Below, piece after piece: positions 6,722 to 14,427 of a stretch of DNA of 14,583 bases; within the stretch, counting starts at the first letter, position 1, and every line of letters begins with the position of its first letter. Source of the DNA: an uncultured Sphingobium sp. (GTDB lineage: Bacteria; Pseudomonadota; Alphaproteobacteria; Sphingomonadales; Sphingomonadaceae). A model generated the notes under the pieces. The model saw only the letters and a list, made by a program, of their open reading frames with translations, had not been told where the DNA came from and did not search any database. Where the stretch lies: contig CAMLFF010000045.1 of the NCBI GenBank assembly GCA_946479185.1, positions 1 to 14,583 of the forward strand. Direction: 5' to 3'. A program made the translations under genes and the position numbers.

Positions 6722-7233
6722 GCGCGGTTGCAGGCCCGCACCGCAAGCGCGCGCTCACACTGGCGTTCGGCATCGCTGTCGTCGATCAGCTCATCAAATA
6801 TTATGTGATGTATGTGCTCGATCTGAAGTCCCGCGGCATTTTCGGCATCGAGCTCATCCCCTTCTTCAAGCTCACCTGGATGGAAAATCGCGGCATCTCG
6901 ATGGGCTTTTTCCATGCCGAGACAGATGTGATGCGCTGGCTGCTCGTCGCGATGACGCTCGCGGTTTCCGGCTTCGTCACCTGGTGGCTGTGGCGTGAGA
7001 AGGAGCGTTATGATGCGCTGGCGCTGGGGCTCGTACTGGGCGGCGCGATTGGCAACATCATCGATCGGGCGCGGCTCGGCTATGTCGTGGATTATGCCGA
7101 TTTGCATATTGGCGAGTGGCGCCCGTTCCTCATTTTCAACCTCGCGGACGCATCGATTACCATCGGCGTTCTGATCCTGCTTGCACGTGCGCTGCTGCTG
7201 CGCGAAAAGGCCGCACCCAAGGAGTCCCGTTAA
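6718..7233 (+). CDS. lspA: Lipoprotein signal peptidase (signal peptidase II)
   Basis: LspA cleaves prolipoprotein signal peptides ahead of the lipidated cysteine, in the inner membrane. The 171 residues include four hydrophobic segments (about 12-34, 72-92, 100-118 and 137-158), the conserved VVDQLIKYYV (D23), a MENRGISMG loop and the two catalytic aspartates in GNIIDR (D116) and FNLADA (D144). The start is the ATG that overlaps the ileS stop as ATGA; upstream in-frame codons lie inside ileS and are not used. It belongs to the ileS-lspA operon and is followed after one base by a lipoprotein gene, a plausible substrate. A basic start (HRKRA) and basic end fit cytosolic termini. Confidence 0.97.
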   Translation: MSAVAGPHRKRALTLAFGIAVVDQLIKYYVMYVLDLKSRGIFGIELIPFFKLTWMENRGISMGFFHAETDVMRWLLVAMTLAVSGFVTWWLWREKERYDALALGLVLGGAIGNIIDRARLGYVVDYADLHIGEWRPFLIFNLADASITIGVLILLARALLLREKAAPKESR

Positions 7234-7234
7234 C

Positions 7235-7651
7235 ATGCGTTTGTCCTATCGTCTTCCGCTCGTGCTCGTCGGCATGTCCTTGCTCTCGGCGTGCGGCAGC
7301 ACCAGCCTGTTCAACCGGGATCGTCCCGACGAAATGGCCGTTTCCCGCCAGCCTCCGCTAGTGATTCCGCCAGATTTCTCGCTCTCGCCACCGGCTCCCG
7401 GCACGGCGACCGGATCGCGTGACACGCAGCAGCAGGCGCTTGAAGCCATGTTCGGCGGCACCGCGCCGCGCAGCACGAGCGAAACATCCGCGCTGCGTGA
7501 AGCCGGTCGCTCGGTTGCCGAAGTGGGCATCCGCTCCTCGGTTGGCGACCCCAAGACCAACGTGGTCGACAAGGGCCGGACCACGCAGGACATCGTTGCC
7601 GCGCCTGAGGGTGACGGCCAGTTCGCGCGCGTGGTCGCGTCCGCCCAATAA
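7235..7651 (+). CDS. DUF3035 / BamF-type outer membrane lipoprotein
   Basis: The 138-residue product has a lipoprotein signal peptide with lipobox LLSAC (modified Cys20). The segment RQPPLVIPPDFSLSPPAPG is typical of the DUF3035 family and resembles the PPLxxP motif of BamC. In Caulobacter the lipoprotein BamF of the outer membrane assembly complex belongs, as I recall, to this family, so a role in outer-membrane protein assembly is likely but rests on memory. The rest is low-complexity and polar, probably largely unstructured, like BamC N-terminal regions. The start has AAGGAG at 7219-7224, 10 bases upstream and inside lspA. The position directly after lspA recurs in related genomes. It ends the ileS-lspA operon. 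Confidence 0.85.
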   Translation: MRLSYRLPLVLVGMSLLSACGSTSLFNRDRPDEMAVSRQPPLVIPPDFSLSPPAPGTATGSRDTQQQALEAMFGGTAPRSTSETSALREAGRSVAEVGIRSSVGDPKTNVVDKGRTTQDIVAAPEGDGQFARVVASAQ

Positions 7652-7715
7652 TTAATGCTGTTCTGCCAACCCGACGCTTAAACTGCGCGGGCTGGCACGG
7701 CGCGTCGCAGCCGCT

Positions 7716-7741
7716 GAAACCAATCTCCTTGCTTGTCCGTT
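7716..7741 (+). promoter_or_regulatory. Possible EcfG-type promoter (degenerate)
   Basis: GAAAC (7716-7720), 17 bases, CGTT (7738-7741) differs from the EcfG consensus GGAAC-N16/17-CGTT at one of nine positions. Transcription would begin near 7748-7750, just ahead of the AAGGAG at 7751. The downstream product is a general-stress-type flavin-fold protein, which makes this regulator plausible. The very short leader and the one mismatch keep confidence low. Confidence 0.35.
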
Positions 7742-7758
7742 GGGCAGGCGAAGGAGAT
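7723..7758 (+). promoter_or_regulatory. RBS-sequestering hairpin before the stress-protein gene
   Basis: ATCTCCTT (7723-7730) pairs with AAGGAGAT (7751-7758), and GCTTGTCC (7731-7738) pairs with GGGCAGGC (7742-7749) around a three-base loop, with one bulged G at 7750. The 16-pair stem contains two G.U pairs that are valid only on plus-strand RNA. The 3' arm holds the Shine-Dalgarno AAGGAG for the ATG at 7764, so folding should hide it. No T run follows, which argues against a simple terminator. Confidence 0.7.
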
Positions 7759-7763
7759 GCCCG

Positions 7764-8249
7764 ATGGCCCACGACACGCACGATATTAAGCAGGAATTCT
7801 GGAAGGCGCTCGCCAAGAGCCCATTCCTGATGGTCAAGCTGGACGACAGTCAGGACCATGCGCTTCCAATGACCGCGCAGCTCGACAAGGAAGAGGGCCC
7901 GGCCCATGGCGGCGCGGTGTGGTTCTTCACAAGCAAGGATAACCGCCTCGCACCCGGGGGCCTCGCCATGGCGCAGTTCATCTCCAAAGGGCATGATCTG
8001 TTCGCCTGCATCTCCGGCAGCATCGTCGAAGAGAAAGACGAAGCGCTGATCGATAGCCTATGGTCGCCGCAAGCCTCGGCGTGGTTCGAAGGCGGTCAGC
8101 AGGATCCCTCGCTGCTGGCGCTGCGCTTCGATCTGGATGATATCGAGATTTGGACCGCCGATCTGGGCGTTGTCGGGATGCTAAAGCTGATGACGGGATC
8201 GAAGATCGATCCGCAGCAAGCTGGCGAGCATGTGCAGACAACGGTCTGA
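7764..8249 (+). CDS. Pyridoxamine 5'-phosphate oxidase-like general stress protein
   Basis: The 161-residue product fits the split-barrel flavin-binding family often annotated as general stress protein 26. It opens with an acidic helix (HDIKQEFWKALAKSPFLMVKL), continues with PMTAQLDKEEGPAHGGAVWFFTSKDNRLA, and carries ISGSIVEEKD, DSLWSPQASAWFEGGQQDPSLLALRFDLDDIEIW and a closing QQAGEHVQTTV. Members bind flavin or similar cofactors; the physiological reaction is unclear, and true PNPO activity is not expected because the family lacks the full PNPO C-terminal domain. The ATG at 7764 is chosen for AAGGAG at 7751-7756. Upstream codons in frame (from 7740) lie in the hairpin. The neighbouring hairpin and a possible EcfG promoter suggest control apart from the ileS operon. 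Confidence 0.87.
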   Translation: MAHDTHDIKQEFWKALAKSPFLMVKLDDSQDHALPMTAQLDKEEGPAHGGAVWFFTSKDNRLAPGGLAMAQFISKGHDLFACISGSIVEEKDEALIDSLWSPQASAWFEGGQQDPSLLALRFDLDDIEIWTADLGVVGMLKLMTGSKIDPQQAGEHVQTTV

Positions 8250-8260
8250 GGTTTGGGTTG

Positions 8261-8288
8261 GGCGGTCTTGCGCACAGGCAAGGCCGCC
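8261..8288. terminator. Hairpin between convergent genes
   Basis: GGCGGTCTTGC (8261-8271) pairs with GCAAGGCCGCC (8278-8288) across a six-base loop. One T.G position is a valid wobble on plus-strand RNA. It follows the stress-protein stop by 11 bases and precedes the stop of the opposing membrane-protein gene by one base. The T content after the stem is poor (TTCATTC), so termination may be partial. Confidence 0.65.
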
Positions 8289-8289
8289 T

Positions 8290-8703
8290 TCATTCAGGGG
8301 AGGTTGTCCGTCTGTCACCATTGAGTAAGCAAATCACGCTCCCAGCGGCTGCGCCACCGAATGCAAAAAAAGCAATATTGTAGACCGCCATGTAGGTTGA
8401 AAGATGCCCCTGAGTTCCCATCGCTATTAAGGCTACAGAAATAGGTAGCAGGATGGTCACGCCACCGAGCAGTGCATAGTGGCTTAACGAAAATGGGCGT
8501 CGTTTCCGCAGCAACCAAAAAAGTGGAGCGCCTATGACCAGGCCAATCGCGTAAAACGTCAGATAGATCACGACAAACATGGACGAGGGGTGTTCGAATA
8601 CGCCCATCCCTTCCTTCGGCCAGATCGCAACGACTGTTGCCTGAAAGCAGGCAGCTGGAAACGGCGCCAGAAAAACCGCCAATGCGGATCGTGCTATCGT
8701 CAT
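8290..8703 (-). CDS. Hypothetical four-helix membrane protein, low GC
   Basis: I do not recognise this 137-residue protein. It has four hydrophobic segments at about residues 7-27, 41-65, 75-95 and 103-127. A basic loop (LLRKRRPFS, 64-72) between helices 2 and 3 points to the cytosol, and a polar tail NGDRRTTSPE ends the protein. No catalytic or transport motif is evident. A hand count of 8341-8580 gives 121 of 240 bases GC (50%), well below the neighbours, and codon choice is correspondingly relaxed, so recent acquisition or weak selection is possible. The Shine-Dalgarno region before the ATG at 8703 is poor. It lies 31 bases downstream of the DUF72 gene on the same strand and may be read from that transcript. 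Confidence 0.7.
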   Translation of the reverse strand: MTIARSALAVFLAPFPAACFQATVVAIWPKEGMGVFEHPSSMFVVIYLTFYAIGLVIGAPLFWLLRKRRPFSLSHYALLGGVTILLPISVALIAMGTQGHLSTYMAVYNIAFFAFGGAAAGSVICLLNGDRRTTSPE

Positions 8704-8734
8704 TTTAGGTTAAGTGCCGCAATCCGTAACAGTG

Positions 8735-9535
8735 TCATCCATTGAGCCGCTTTGCCAAAGCCATCGCCGCAGCGGGGTTTCTCACCTTTGCGCCCGAGAT
8801 GAAATAGGCGAAGACATCGCGCGGCTTCTTGTCGGCTGGCGCGTCGGTCACATAGGTCAAGTCGTCCGGGCGCTCGCCCTTTGCCCATTGGCGCGCAACA
8901 TCCGCCCATCGGTCGAGCGCTTTTGCGTCATAGCCGTCTCGCTCGCCCATCTCGCTGCTCATCAGACGGGCGTAGATGAAATCGGCGGTCGGATCGGCGA
9001 TCATCGGGCGCTCCACATGATCGGCGACCACGATAGCAGCGCCATGCTTGCGGGCAAGGTCAACAAATTCCGTGCAAGCAAAGCTCTCATGCCGCGCTTC
9101 GATGGCATGGCGTACCGGAACGCCGTCGATCTCGGCAGGCAGCAGCGCAAGGAAGGCGGCAATGTCGTCGGCATCGAACTTACGCGTATCGCGGAACTGC
9201 CAGAGGATGGGGCCGAGCTTGTCGCCAAGCTCGGTCAGACCCGAGCCTAGGAAACGGGCGATGGACTCATCCGCCTCGGCAAGCTTTTTCTTCGCCACGC
9301 AATATTGCAGCGCCTTCACCGAATAGACAAAGCCATCGGGAGCGGCATCCCGCCATTTGGCATAGGTCGCGGGCGTCTGGGTGCGATAGAAAGTGCCGTT
9401 GATCTCGATGGTTTGCAGGTGATTGACGGCATATTCCTCCTCCTTCACCTTCGGCAAATTCTCGGGATAAAAAGCGCCGCGCCAGGGCTCATAAGTCCAG
9501 CCACCGATGCCGGTGCGGATGGTGCCTTGGGTCAT
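8735..9535 (-). CDS. DUF72 (YecE-like) TIM-barrel protein
   Basis: The 266 residues match the DUF72 family. They start with IRTGIGGWTYEPWRGAFYPENLP and continue with HLQTIEINGTFYRTQTPATYAKWRDAAPDGFVYSVKA. GPILWQFRDTRKFD, EARHESF and the later FIYARLMSS are also typical. The fold is a TIM barrel related to sugar-phosphate endonuclease IV-like proteins; the biochemical role is not established. GAACAAGAAG just before the ATG at 9535 offers a modest ribosome site. It follows dxs by 106 bases on the same strand. That gap contains no clear terminator, so co-transcription with dxs is possible. Composition is like the neighbours and the reading frame is complete. Confidence 0.9.
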   Translation of the reverse strand: MTQGTIRTGIGGWTYEPWRGAFYPENLPKVKEEEYAVNHLQTIEINGTFYRTQTPATYAKWRDAAPDGFVYSVKALQYCVAKKKLAEADESIARFLGSGLTELGDKLGPILWQFRDTRKFDADDIAAFLALLPAEIDGVPVRHAIEARHESFACTEFVDLARKHGAAIVVADHVERPMIADPTADFIYARLMSSEMGERDGYDAKALDRWADVARQWAKGERPDDLTYVTDAPADKKPRDVFAYFISGAKVRNPAAAMALAKRLNG

Positions 9536-9641
9536 GCTTCTTGTTCCAATTCACTCTTGAGGCGCGCGATTACAGCAACGCGCAAAAATGGCGCGCGGTC
9601 ACGGGCACAACTCTAAAAATACGACGATTTGACTGCGCTTA

Positions 9642-11570
9642 CTAGGCCCGCACGCCCGCCTCTTCAACGCCCGTGCTGTTATGCCGCAAAGCCTTGAGCA
9701 CCATGTCCACAATGTCCGGCGCGTTGAGATGCGCATCGTCATATTGCTTTTCGACCTTGTCCTGATCCTGGAACATATCCGGCAGCCGCATGGTGCGCAG
9801 CTTGAGGCCCGTGTCGATTAGGCCCTCGTCGCTCGCCAGCGTCAGCACATGGGCGCCAAGGCCGCCAATGCTGCCTTCCTCCACAGTCACAGCAACCTCA
9901 TGGGTGGTGAGCAGCTTGCGGATGAGCGCTTCATCGAGCGGTTTGGCGAAGCGCAGATCGGCCACTGTGGTGGAAAGACCGCGTGCGTCCAGCGCATCGG
10001 CGGCCTTGAGCGCTTCCTCCAGCCGGGTGCCGAGCGAGAGGATGGCGACCTTCTTGCCCTCGCGGATGATGCGCCCCTTGCCGATTTCCAGCCGCTCGGG
10101 CGTGGCGGGTAGGGGGAGGCCCAGACCATTGCCGCGCGGATAGCGCAGCGCGATGGGGCCGCTGTCATGGCACGCAGCGGTGTGGACCATATGGACCAGC
10201 TCTGCCTCATCGGCAGGCGCCATCACCACCATGTTCGGCAGCGTGGTGAGGTAGGTGATGTCGAAGCTGCCCGCATGGGTGCTGCCGTCCGCGCCGACTA
10301 GCCCGGCACGATCGATCGCGAAGCGGACGGGCAGATTTTGGATCGCCACATCATGCACCACCTGATCATAAGCGCGCTGCAGGAAGGTGGAGTAGATGGT
10401 CGCAAAGGGGCGCATCCCCTGCGCGGCAAGGCCTGCCGCAAATGTCACGGCATGTTGTTCGGCAATGCCGACATCGAAGCAGCGACCGGGGAATTGCTCT
10501 GCGAACTTATCAAGGCCGGTGCCGGATGGCATGGCGGCGGTGATGGCGACGACGCGCTCATCGCGCTGCGCTTCGGCAATCAGCGCCTTGGCGAAGATGT
10601 TGGTGTAGCTTGGCGGTCCGGCGGGCGATTTAGCCTGCTCGCCCGTGACCACGTTGAACTTCTGCACGCCATGATATTTGTCCGCCGCAGCCTCGGCCGG
10701 GCCATAGCCCTTGCCCTTTTGCGTGACGACATGGACGAGCACCGGACCATCGGCCATGTCCCGCACATTCTCCAGCACGGGGATCAGCTGATCGAGATTA
10801 TGGCCATCGATCGGCCCGACATAATAGAAGCCCAGCTCCTCAAAGAAGGTGCCGCCCATCGCCATGCCCCGGGCGAATTCGTCGGTCTTCTTCGCGGCGT
10901 GATGCAGCGGCCGGGGCAGCTTGCGAGCAAGCTTCTTGAGCGCATCGCGCACCGAGAGAAATTCGCGGCTGGAAACGATCCGCGCGAGATAGGCGGAGAG
11001 GCCACCCACCGGCGGCGCAATCGACATGTCATTATCGTTGAGGATCACGATCAGGCGATTGCCCGCCTCGCGCGCATTGTTCATCGCCTCATAGGCCATG
11101 CCCGCAGACATCGCGCCATCGCCTATGACCGCAATGCCCTTGCCGGGCTGGTCGGTCAGCTTGTTGGCGATGGCAAAGCCCAAAGCTGCGCTGATCGAGG
11201 TGGAGGAATGCGCCGCGCCGAACGGATCATATTCGCTCTCGCTGCGCTTGGTGAAGCCCGAAAGGCCGCCGCCCGTGCGCAAGGTGCGGATGCGGTCCCG
11301 CCTTCCGGTGAGAATCTTGTGCGGATAGCATTGATGCCCCACGTCCCAGATCAGCCGATCTTCCGGCGTGTTGAATACATAATGGATCGCGGTGGTCAGC
11401 TCGACCACGCCAAGCCCCGAACCAAGATGGCCGCCGGTGACGCCGACAGCAGAGATCGTCTCCGCGCGCAACTCGTCCGCAAGCTGGCGCAACTGGCTTG
11501 GCGCGAGTTTGCGCAAGTCGGCTGGAATGTTCACCTGATCGAGAAGCGGTGTCGCGGGCTGGTCTGTCAT
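9642..11570 (-). CDS. dxs: 1-deoxy-D-xylulose-5-phosphate synthase
   Basis: DXS condenses pyruvate and glyceraldehyde 3-phosphate to DXP, the first step of the MEP isoprenoid pathway and a precursor source for thiamine and pyridoxine. The 642-residue product shows GGHLGSGLG (H48), [15 protein letters not shown], the thiamine-diphosphate motif GDGAMSAG with NDNDMSI (150-184), the catalytic glutamate in [13 protein letters not shown] (E370), [18 protein letters not shown] and RYPRGNG. Length is normal. The gene lies 99 bases downstream of the Fur/Zur-family gene on the same strand. There is no clear Shine-Dalgarno before the ATG at 11570, and a possible promoter would start transcription almost at that ATG, so a leaderless message is possible. 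Sphingomonads make abundant carotenoids, so this enzyme probably also serves pigment synthesis. Confidence 0.98.
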   Translation of the reverse strand: MTDQPATPLLDQVNIPADLRKLAPSQLRQLADELRAETISAVGVTGGHLGSGLGVVELTTAIHYVFNTPEDRLIWDVGHQCYPHKILTGRRDRIRTLRTGGGLSGFTKRSESEYDPFGAAHSSTSISAALGFAIANKLTDQPGKGIAVIGDGAMSAGMAYEAMNNAREAGNRLIVILNDNDMSIAPPVGGLSAYLARIVSSREFLSVRDALKKLARKLPRPLHHAAKKTDEFARGMAMGGTFFEELGFYYVGPIDGHNLDQLIPVLENVRDMADGPVLVHVVTQKGKGYGPAEAAADKYHGVQKFNVVTGEQAKSPAGPPSYTNIFAKALIAEAQRDERVVAITAAMPSGTGLDKFAEQFPGRCFDVGIAEQHAVTFAAGLAAQGMRPFATIYSTFLQRAYDQVVHDVAIQNLPVRFAIDRAGLVGADGSTHAGSFDITYLTTLPNMVVMAPADEAELVHMVHTAACHDSGPIALRYPRGNGLGLPLPATPERLEIGKGRIIREGKKVAILSLGTRLEEALKAADALDARGLSTTVADLRFAKPLDEALIRKLLTTHEVAVTVEEGSIGGLGAHVLTLASDEGLIDTGLKLRTMRLPDMFQDQDKVEKQYDDAHLNAPDIVDMVLKALRHNSTGVEEAGVRA

Positions 11571-11577
11571 CGCGCCA

Positions 11578-11606
11578 TATCTAATGGCATCGCCAACAAA
11601 TGTCGA
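11578..11606 (-). promoter_or_regulatory. Possible sigma70-type promoter of dxs
   Basis: On the minus strand TCGACA (11606-11601), 17 bases, TAGATA (11583-11578) gives five of six matches to the -35 consensus and three of six to the -10. The expected transcription start, 6-7 bases downstream, falls at or next to the dxs ATG at 11570. The match is weak and rests only on hand inspection. Confidence 0.3.
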
Positions 11607-11669
11607 ACCATGTCATCGCGTTTCGCGCCGAGGCGCTCTCAGAGCTGATTTAACGTTAGGGCAGCAGTC

Positions 11670-12140
11670 TCAGGCGCATTTGGCGCAAGTGCCGAGCAAC
11701 TCGATGATCGGGCGCTCCGTCGCGAAACCTTCGTTGGTGGCCACGTTACGCACCTGCCCCGTCAGCTTGTCGTCATCGATATGCGTGGCCTCGCCACAGC
11801 TTTTGCACACCAGGAAGATGCAATCATGCAGGCAGCCCGGGTGGGCATTCACCACATAGGCGTTGGCGCTCTCGACACGCTGGGCGAGGTTGCTCACCAC
11901 GAACAGATCGAGAATGCGATACACGCTGTTGGGCGCCACCCGCTTGCCGCGGCGCACCGAAACCTTGTCTGCAATATCATAGGCTGAGGCGGGCTTTTCC
12001 TCGGCGGCGAGCACCGCGAAAATGTCACCGCGCATATCCGTCCATTGCTCGCCCTTTGCTTCCAGCGTGGTGCGGGCAGCTTGGGAGAGGTGCGTGCCGG
12101 TGGGCTCGCTATGATCATGTTTATGCGCGGCTTGGGCCAT
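11670..12140 (-). CDS. Fur-family transcriptional regulator, Zur-like
   Basis: The 156-residue product is a metal-sensing DNA-binding repressor of the Fur superfamily. The winged-helix part holds PASAYDIADKV, VAPNSVYRILDLF and RVESANAYVV (50-97), which look more like Zur than Fur. The dimer domain has HPGCLHDCIFLVCKSCG: H100, C103, H105, C107 as possible regulatory ligands, and C112/C115. With the terminal C152/C155 these form the four-cysteine structural zinc site. The N terminus adds a His-rich segment (HKHDH). Zinc uptake control is therefore the likely role, but no Zur box was recognised nearby, and metal specificity cannot be decided from sequence alone. It is divergent from the acyl-CoA dehydrogenase gene with a 110-base gap, and upstream of dxs on the same strand. 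Confidence 0.85.
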   Translation of the reverse strand: MAQAAHKHDHSEPTGTHLSQAARTTLEAKGEQWTDMRGDIFAVLAAEEKPASAYDIADKVSVRRGKRVAPNSVYRILDLFVVSNLAQRVESANAYVVNAHPGCLHDCIFLVCKSCGEATHIDDDKLTGQVRNVATNEGFATERPIIELLGTCAKCA

Positions 12141-12250
12141 GCGCTCAATCTAGGGCGTGAGATGGGCTGCGGCAAGCCTTGGTGGAAACAGGCTTTCGCC
12201 CGGCGCATCGCGCGATACAGTCCATGCAAATCCTATGAGGAGAGGCGACT

Positions 12251-13993
12251 ATGGCTGATTATCGTGCGCCCCATGACGAGCAGATGTTTGTGCTCGAGAC
12301 GATTTGTGACCTTACGGAATTATCGAGCCTGCCTGGTTTCGAGGACGCTACGCTGGAGATGGCAGAGCAGATTCTCACCGAATCAGCCCGACTCGCGCAG
12401 GATGGATTCGCGCCGCTGAACAAGCTCGGCGATCGGGAAGGTGCGCGATTGGAGGCAGGAAAAATGATCCTGCCGGATGGTTTTGCGCAAATTTATCGCG
12501 ATTATGTGGAAGCTGGCTGGAATGGTCTTTCGGCCGATCCAGCGCATGGCGGGCAGGGGCTGCCCTTCGCGCTCTCCGTGGCCGTGCAGGAGCAGTTCAG
12601 CGCCGCGAACATGGCCTTCTCGCTCTGCCCGATGCTGAGCCTGAGCGCGATCGAGGCGCTCTCCGCCCATGGCGATGATGCGCTCAAGGCGCTCTATCTG
12701 CCGCGCCTCATCTCGGGTGAATGGGCGGGCACCATGCAATTAACCGAGCCGCAGGCCGGATCCGATGTTGGCGCGCTGCGCACCAGCGCCACGCCCGCCG
12801 GGGATGGCACTTATCGCCTCAAGGGCCAGAAGATCTTCATCACCTGGGGCGAGCATGATCTGGCGGCGAACATCATCCATTTCGTGCTGGCCCGCCTGCC
12901 GGATGCGCCCGCCGGACCCAAGGGCATAAGCCTGTTCCTCGTGCCGAAATATTTGCCGGATGAGGCTGGGCAGCCCGGCGCGCGCAATGATGTGCGCTGC
13001 ATCGCCATCGAGCATAAGATGGGTATCCACGCGTCCCCCACCTGCACGATGGCACTTGGCGAGGCGGGCGAATGCGTTGGCTGGCTGATCGGGCAGCCGC
13101 ATGGCGGGCTGGCGGCGATGTTCACAATGATGAATCATGCGCGCATCAATGTGGGCGCCCAAGGCGTGGCGATTGCCGAGCGGGCCTGGCAGGATGCGCG
13201 CGCCTATGCGGGAGAGCGCGTGCAGTTTGGCCCTATCATCGTCCATGCCGATGTACGGCGAATGTTGATGACAATGCTCAGCCTTACCCAGGCGGGGAGG
13301 GCGCTCGTCTATGCCAATGCTGCTGCGGTGGACCGTGCGCATAAATATGAGGATGCGGAGAAGCGCACTTATTGGAAGCGCCGGGCGGATCTGCTCACCC
13401 CAATCAGCAAGGCTTGGTCGACTGACATCGGCAATGAGGTCACCAGCCTTGCCATCCAGGTGCATGGCGGCGCGGGCTATATCGAGGAAACCGGCGTCGC
13501 CCAGCATTATCGCGATGCTAGGATTGCGGCGATTTATGAGGGGACGAACGGCATTCAGGCAATGGATCTGGCCGGGCGCAAGCTGCAGCTGGATGAGGGC
13601 GTGGCGATGCGTGAGCTTGAGGCAGCAATGGCGCAAGATGTCGCGCGCTGGAGCGAGGGTGCGCGCCGCACCGCGTTGGAAGTCGCGCTCGGCGTGCTGG
13701 CTGATGCGCGCGCGGCGATGCTGGCGCATGACGCGGAAGGTGCGGGTTCTGCGGCCTCTCCCTTTCTCGCCTTATGCGGCGGCGTGATTGGCGGATGGTT
13801 GCTCGGGCGTCAGGCGGAGGAGGCCGAAGCGCGCCTGAATGCGGGCGATGCGCGCACGGCATTCCTAGAGAATAAGCGCGCCGTTGCGGCGTTCTTCGTC
13901 ACGCAGCGCTTGCCACTGGCTCTTGCGCACATCGCGGCAATCAAGGCGCCCAGCGCTCAATTGCTGGACGAAGTCAACTTCCCGCTCATGTAA
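12251..13993 (+). CDS. Acyl-CoA dehydrogenase, long DmdC-like type
   Basis: This flavoenzyme oxidises an acyl-CoA to the 2-enoyl-CoA. The 580-residue length and the C-terminal extension match the long group that includes 3-methylmercaptopropionyl-CoA dehydrogenase (DmdC) and similar enzymes. Visible are the N-terminal helix domain, the FAD signature TEPQAGSD (165-172), GQKIFITWGEHDL, the catalytic glutamate in IYEGTNGIQAMDLAGRK (E430), and VHGGAGYIEETGVAQHYRD. The substrate is uncertain: DMSP degradation should not be assumed, since many paralogues act on fatty acyl-CoAs. At residues 319-336, YAGERVQFGPIIVHADVRR appears shorter than the usual YA-ERxQGR... loop of this group by perhaps 15 residues. 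AGGAGAGG lies 9-14 bases before the ATG at 12251. It stands alone, divergent from the Fur/Zur-like gene. Confidence 0.93.
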   Translation: MADYRAPHDEQMFVLETICDLTELSSLPGFEDATLEMAEQILTESARLAQDGFAPLNKLGDREGARLEAGKMILPDGFAQIYRDYVEAGWNGLSADPAHGGQGLPFALSVAVQEQFSAANMAFSLCPMLSLSAIEALSAHGDDALKALYLPRLISGEWAGTMQLTEPQAGSDVGALRTSATPAGDGTYRLKGQKIFITWGEHDLAANIIHFVLARLPDAPAGPKGISLFLVPKYLPDEAGQPGARNDVRCIAIEHKMGIHASPTCTMALGEAGECVGWLIGQPHGGLAAMFTMMNHARINVGAQGVAIAERAWQDARAYAGERVQFGPIIVHADVRRMLMTMLSLTQAGRALVYANAAAVDRAHKYEDAEKRTYWKRRADLLTPISKAWSTDIGNEVTSLAIQVHGGAGYIEETGVAQHYRDARIAAIYEGTNGIQAMDLAGRKLQLDEGVAMRELEAAMAQDVARWSEGARRTALEVALGVLADARAAMLAHDAEGAGSAASPFLALCGGVIGGWLLGRQAEEAEARLNAGDARTAFLENKRAVAAFFVTQRLPLALAHIAAIKAPSAQLLDEVNFPLM

Positions 13994-14427
13994 AAGCACG
14001 GGCTGCGGGCCATGGCGGCGCGGCCAGGAAATCGCATAATATCCGTGCGTTGCCGTTGAAAGGACGGCGGTGCAGCATTGTATGTGTAGCATATCATTGA
14101 CTTCATCCACTAAGATTGACCATGCATCACGAGGCGGTTCTGGTTGACCTCTCAACAAATGCGGCGATTCTCATCAAAAAGAATCCCTGTAAATCAATAG
14201 GTTGATAATTGTACGTGACAATCGAGCAACAGTCCTAACGTTACGACATTTGATGATAATATCTGCTTGAAATAAGATAGCATGATAGCTAGTCCCTCAT
14301 TCATCGATCCACTGAAACCATAACAAACGGTTCGGTTGGCGACCTGAAAATGAATGATCAACGCTCGGAAAGAGCGGGCTGAGTGGGTGGGCGCTGTCAA
14401 GCGTCGGCAACAACGGGAGAGGGATGC
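13994..14427. promoter_or_regulatory. AT-rich intergenic region upstream of the TonB-dependent receptor
   Basis: No convincing gene is seen in these 434 bases. A hand count of 14161-14340 gives 72 of 180 GC (40%), far below the coding DNA. Visible elements: a GC-rich fold just after the dehydrogenase stop (GGCTGC 14001-14006 with GCGGCC 14020-14025, no T run); a dyad ATTGT-N5-ACAAT (14208-14222) with partly symmetric TTG/CAA flanks; the palindrome TAACGTTA (14236-14243); a weak TTGATG-N17-TAAGAT promoter candidate (14250-14278) just downstream; a GATAGC direct repeat near 14275-14290; and a CGCTC/GAGCG hairpin (14362-14376). The arrangement suggests regulated expression of the receptor, but no known binding site is identified. 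Confidence 0.5.

Noticed and set aside
10338..11648. Long plus-strand open frame (436 codons) opposite dxs
   Set aside because: It is the antisense shadow of dxs, whose catalytic motifs are all intact.
14001..14025. Terminator of the acyl-CoA dehydrogenase gene
   Set aside because: The fold has only six strong pairs with a wobble and no T run, so it is mentioned in the intergenic entry but not called.
14194..14400. Minus-strand 68-codon open frame in the AT-rich gap
   Set aside because: There is no ribosome site and no recognisable domain, it overlaps the probable receptor promoter, and the length is expected by chance in AT-rich DNA.
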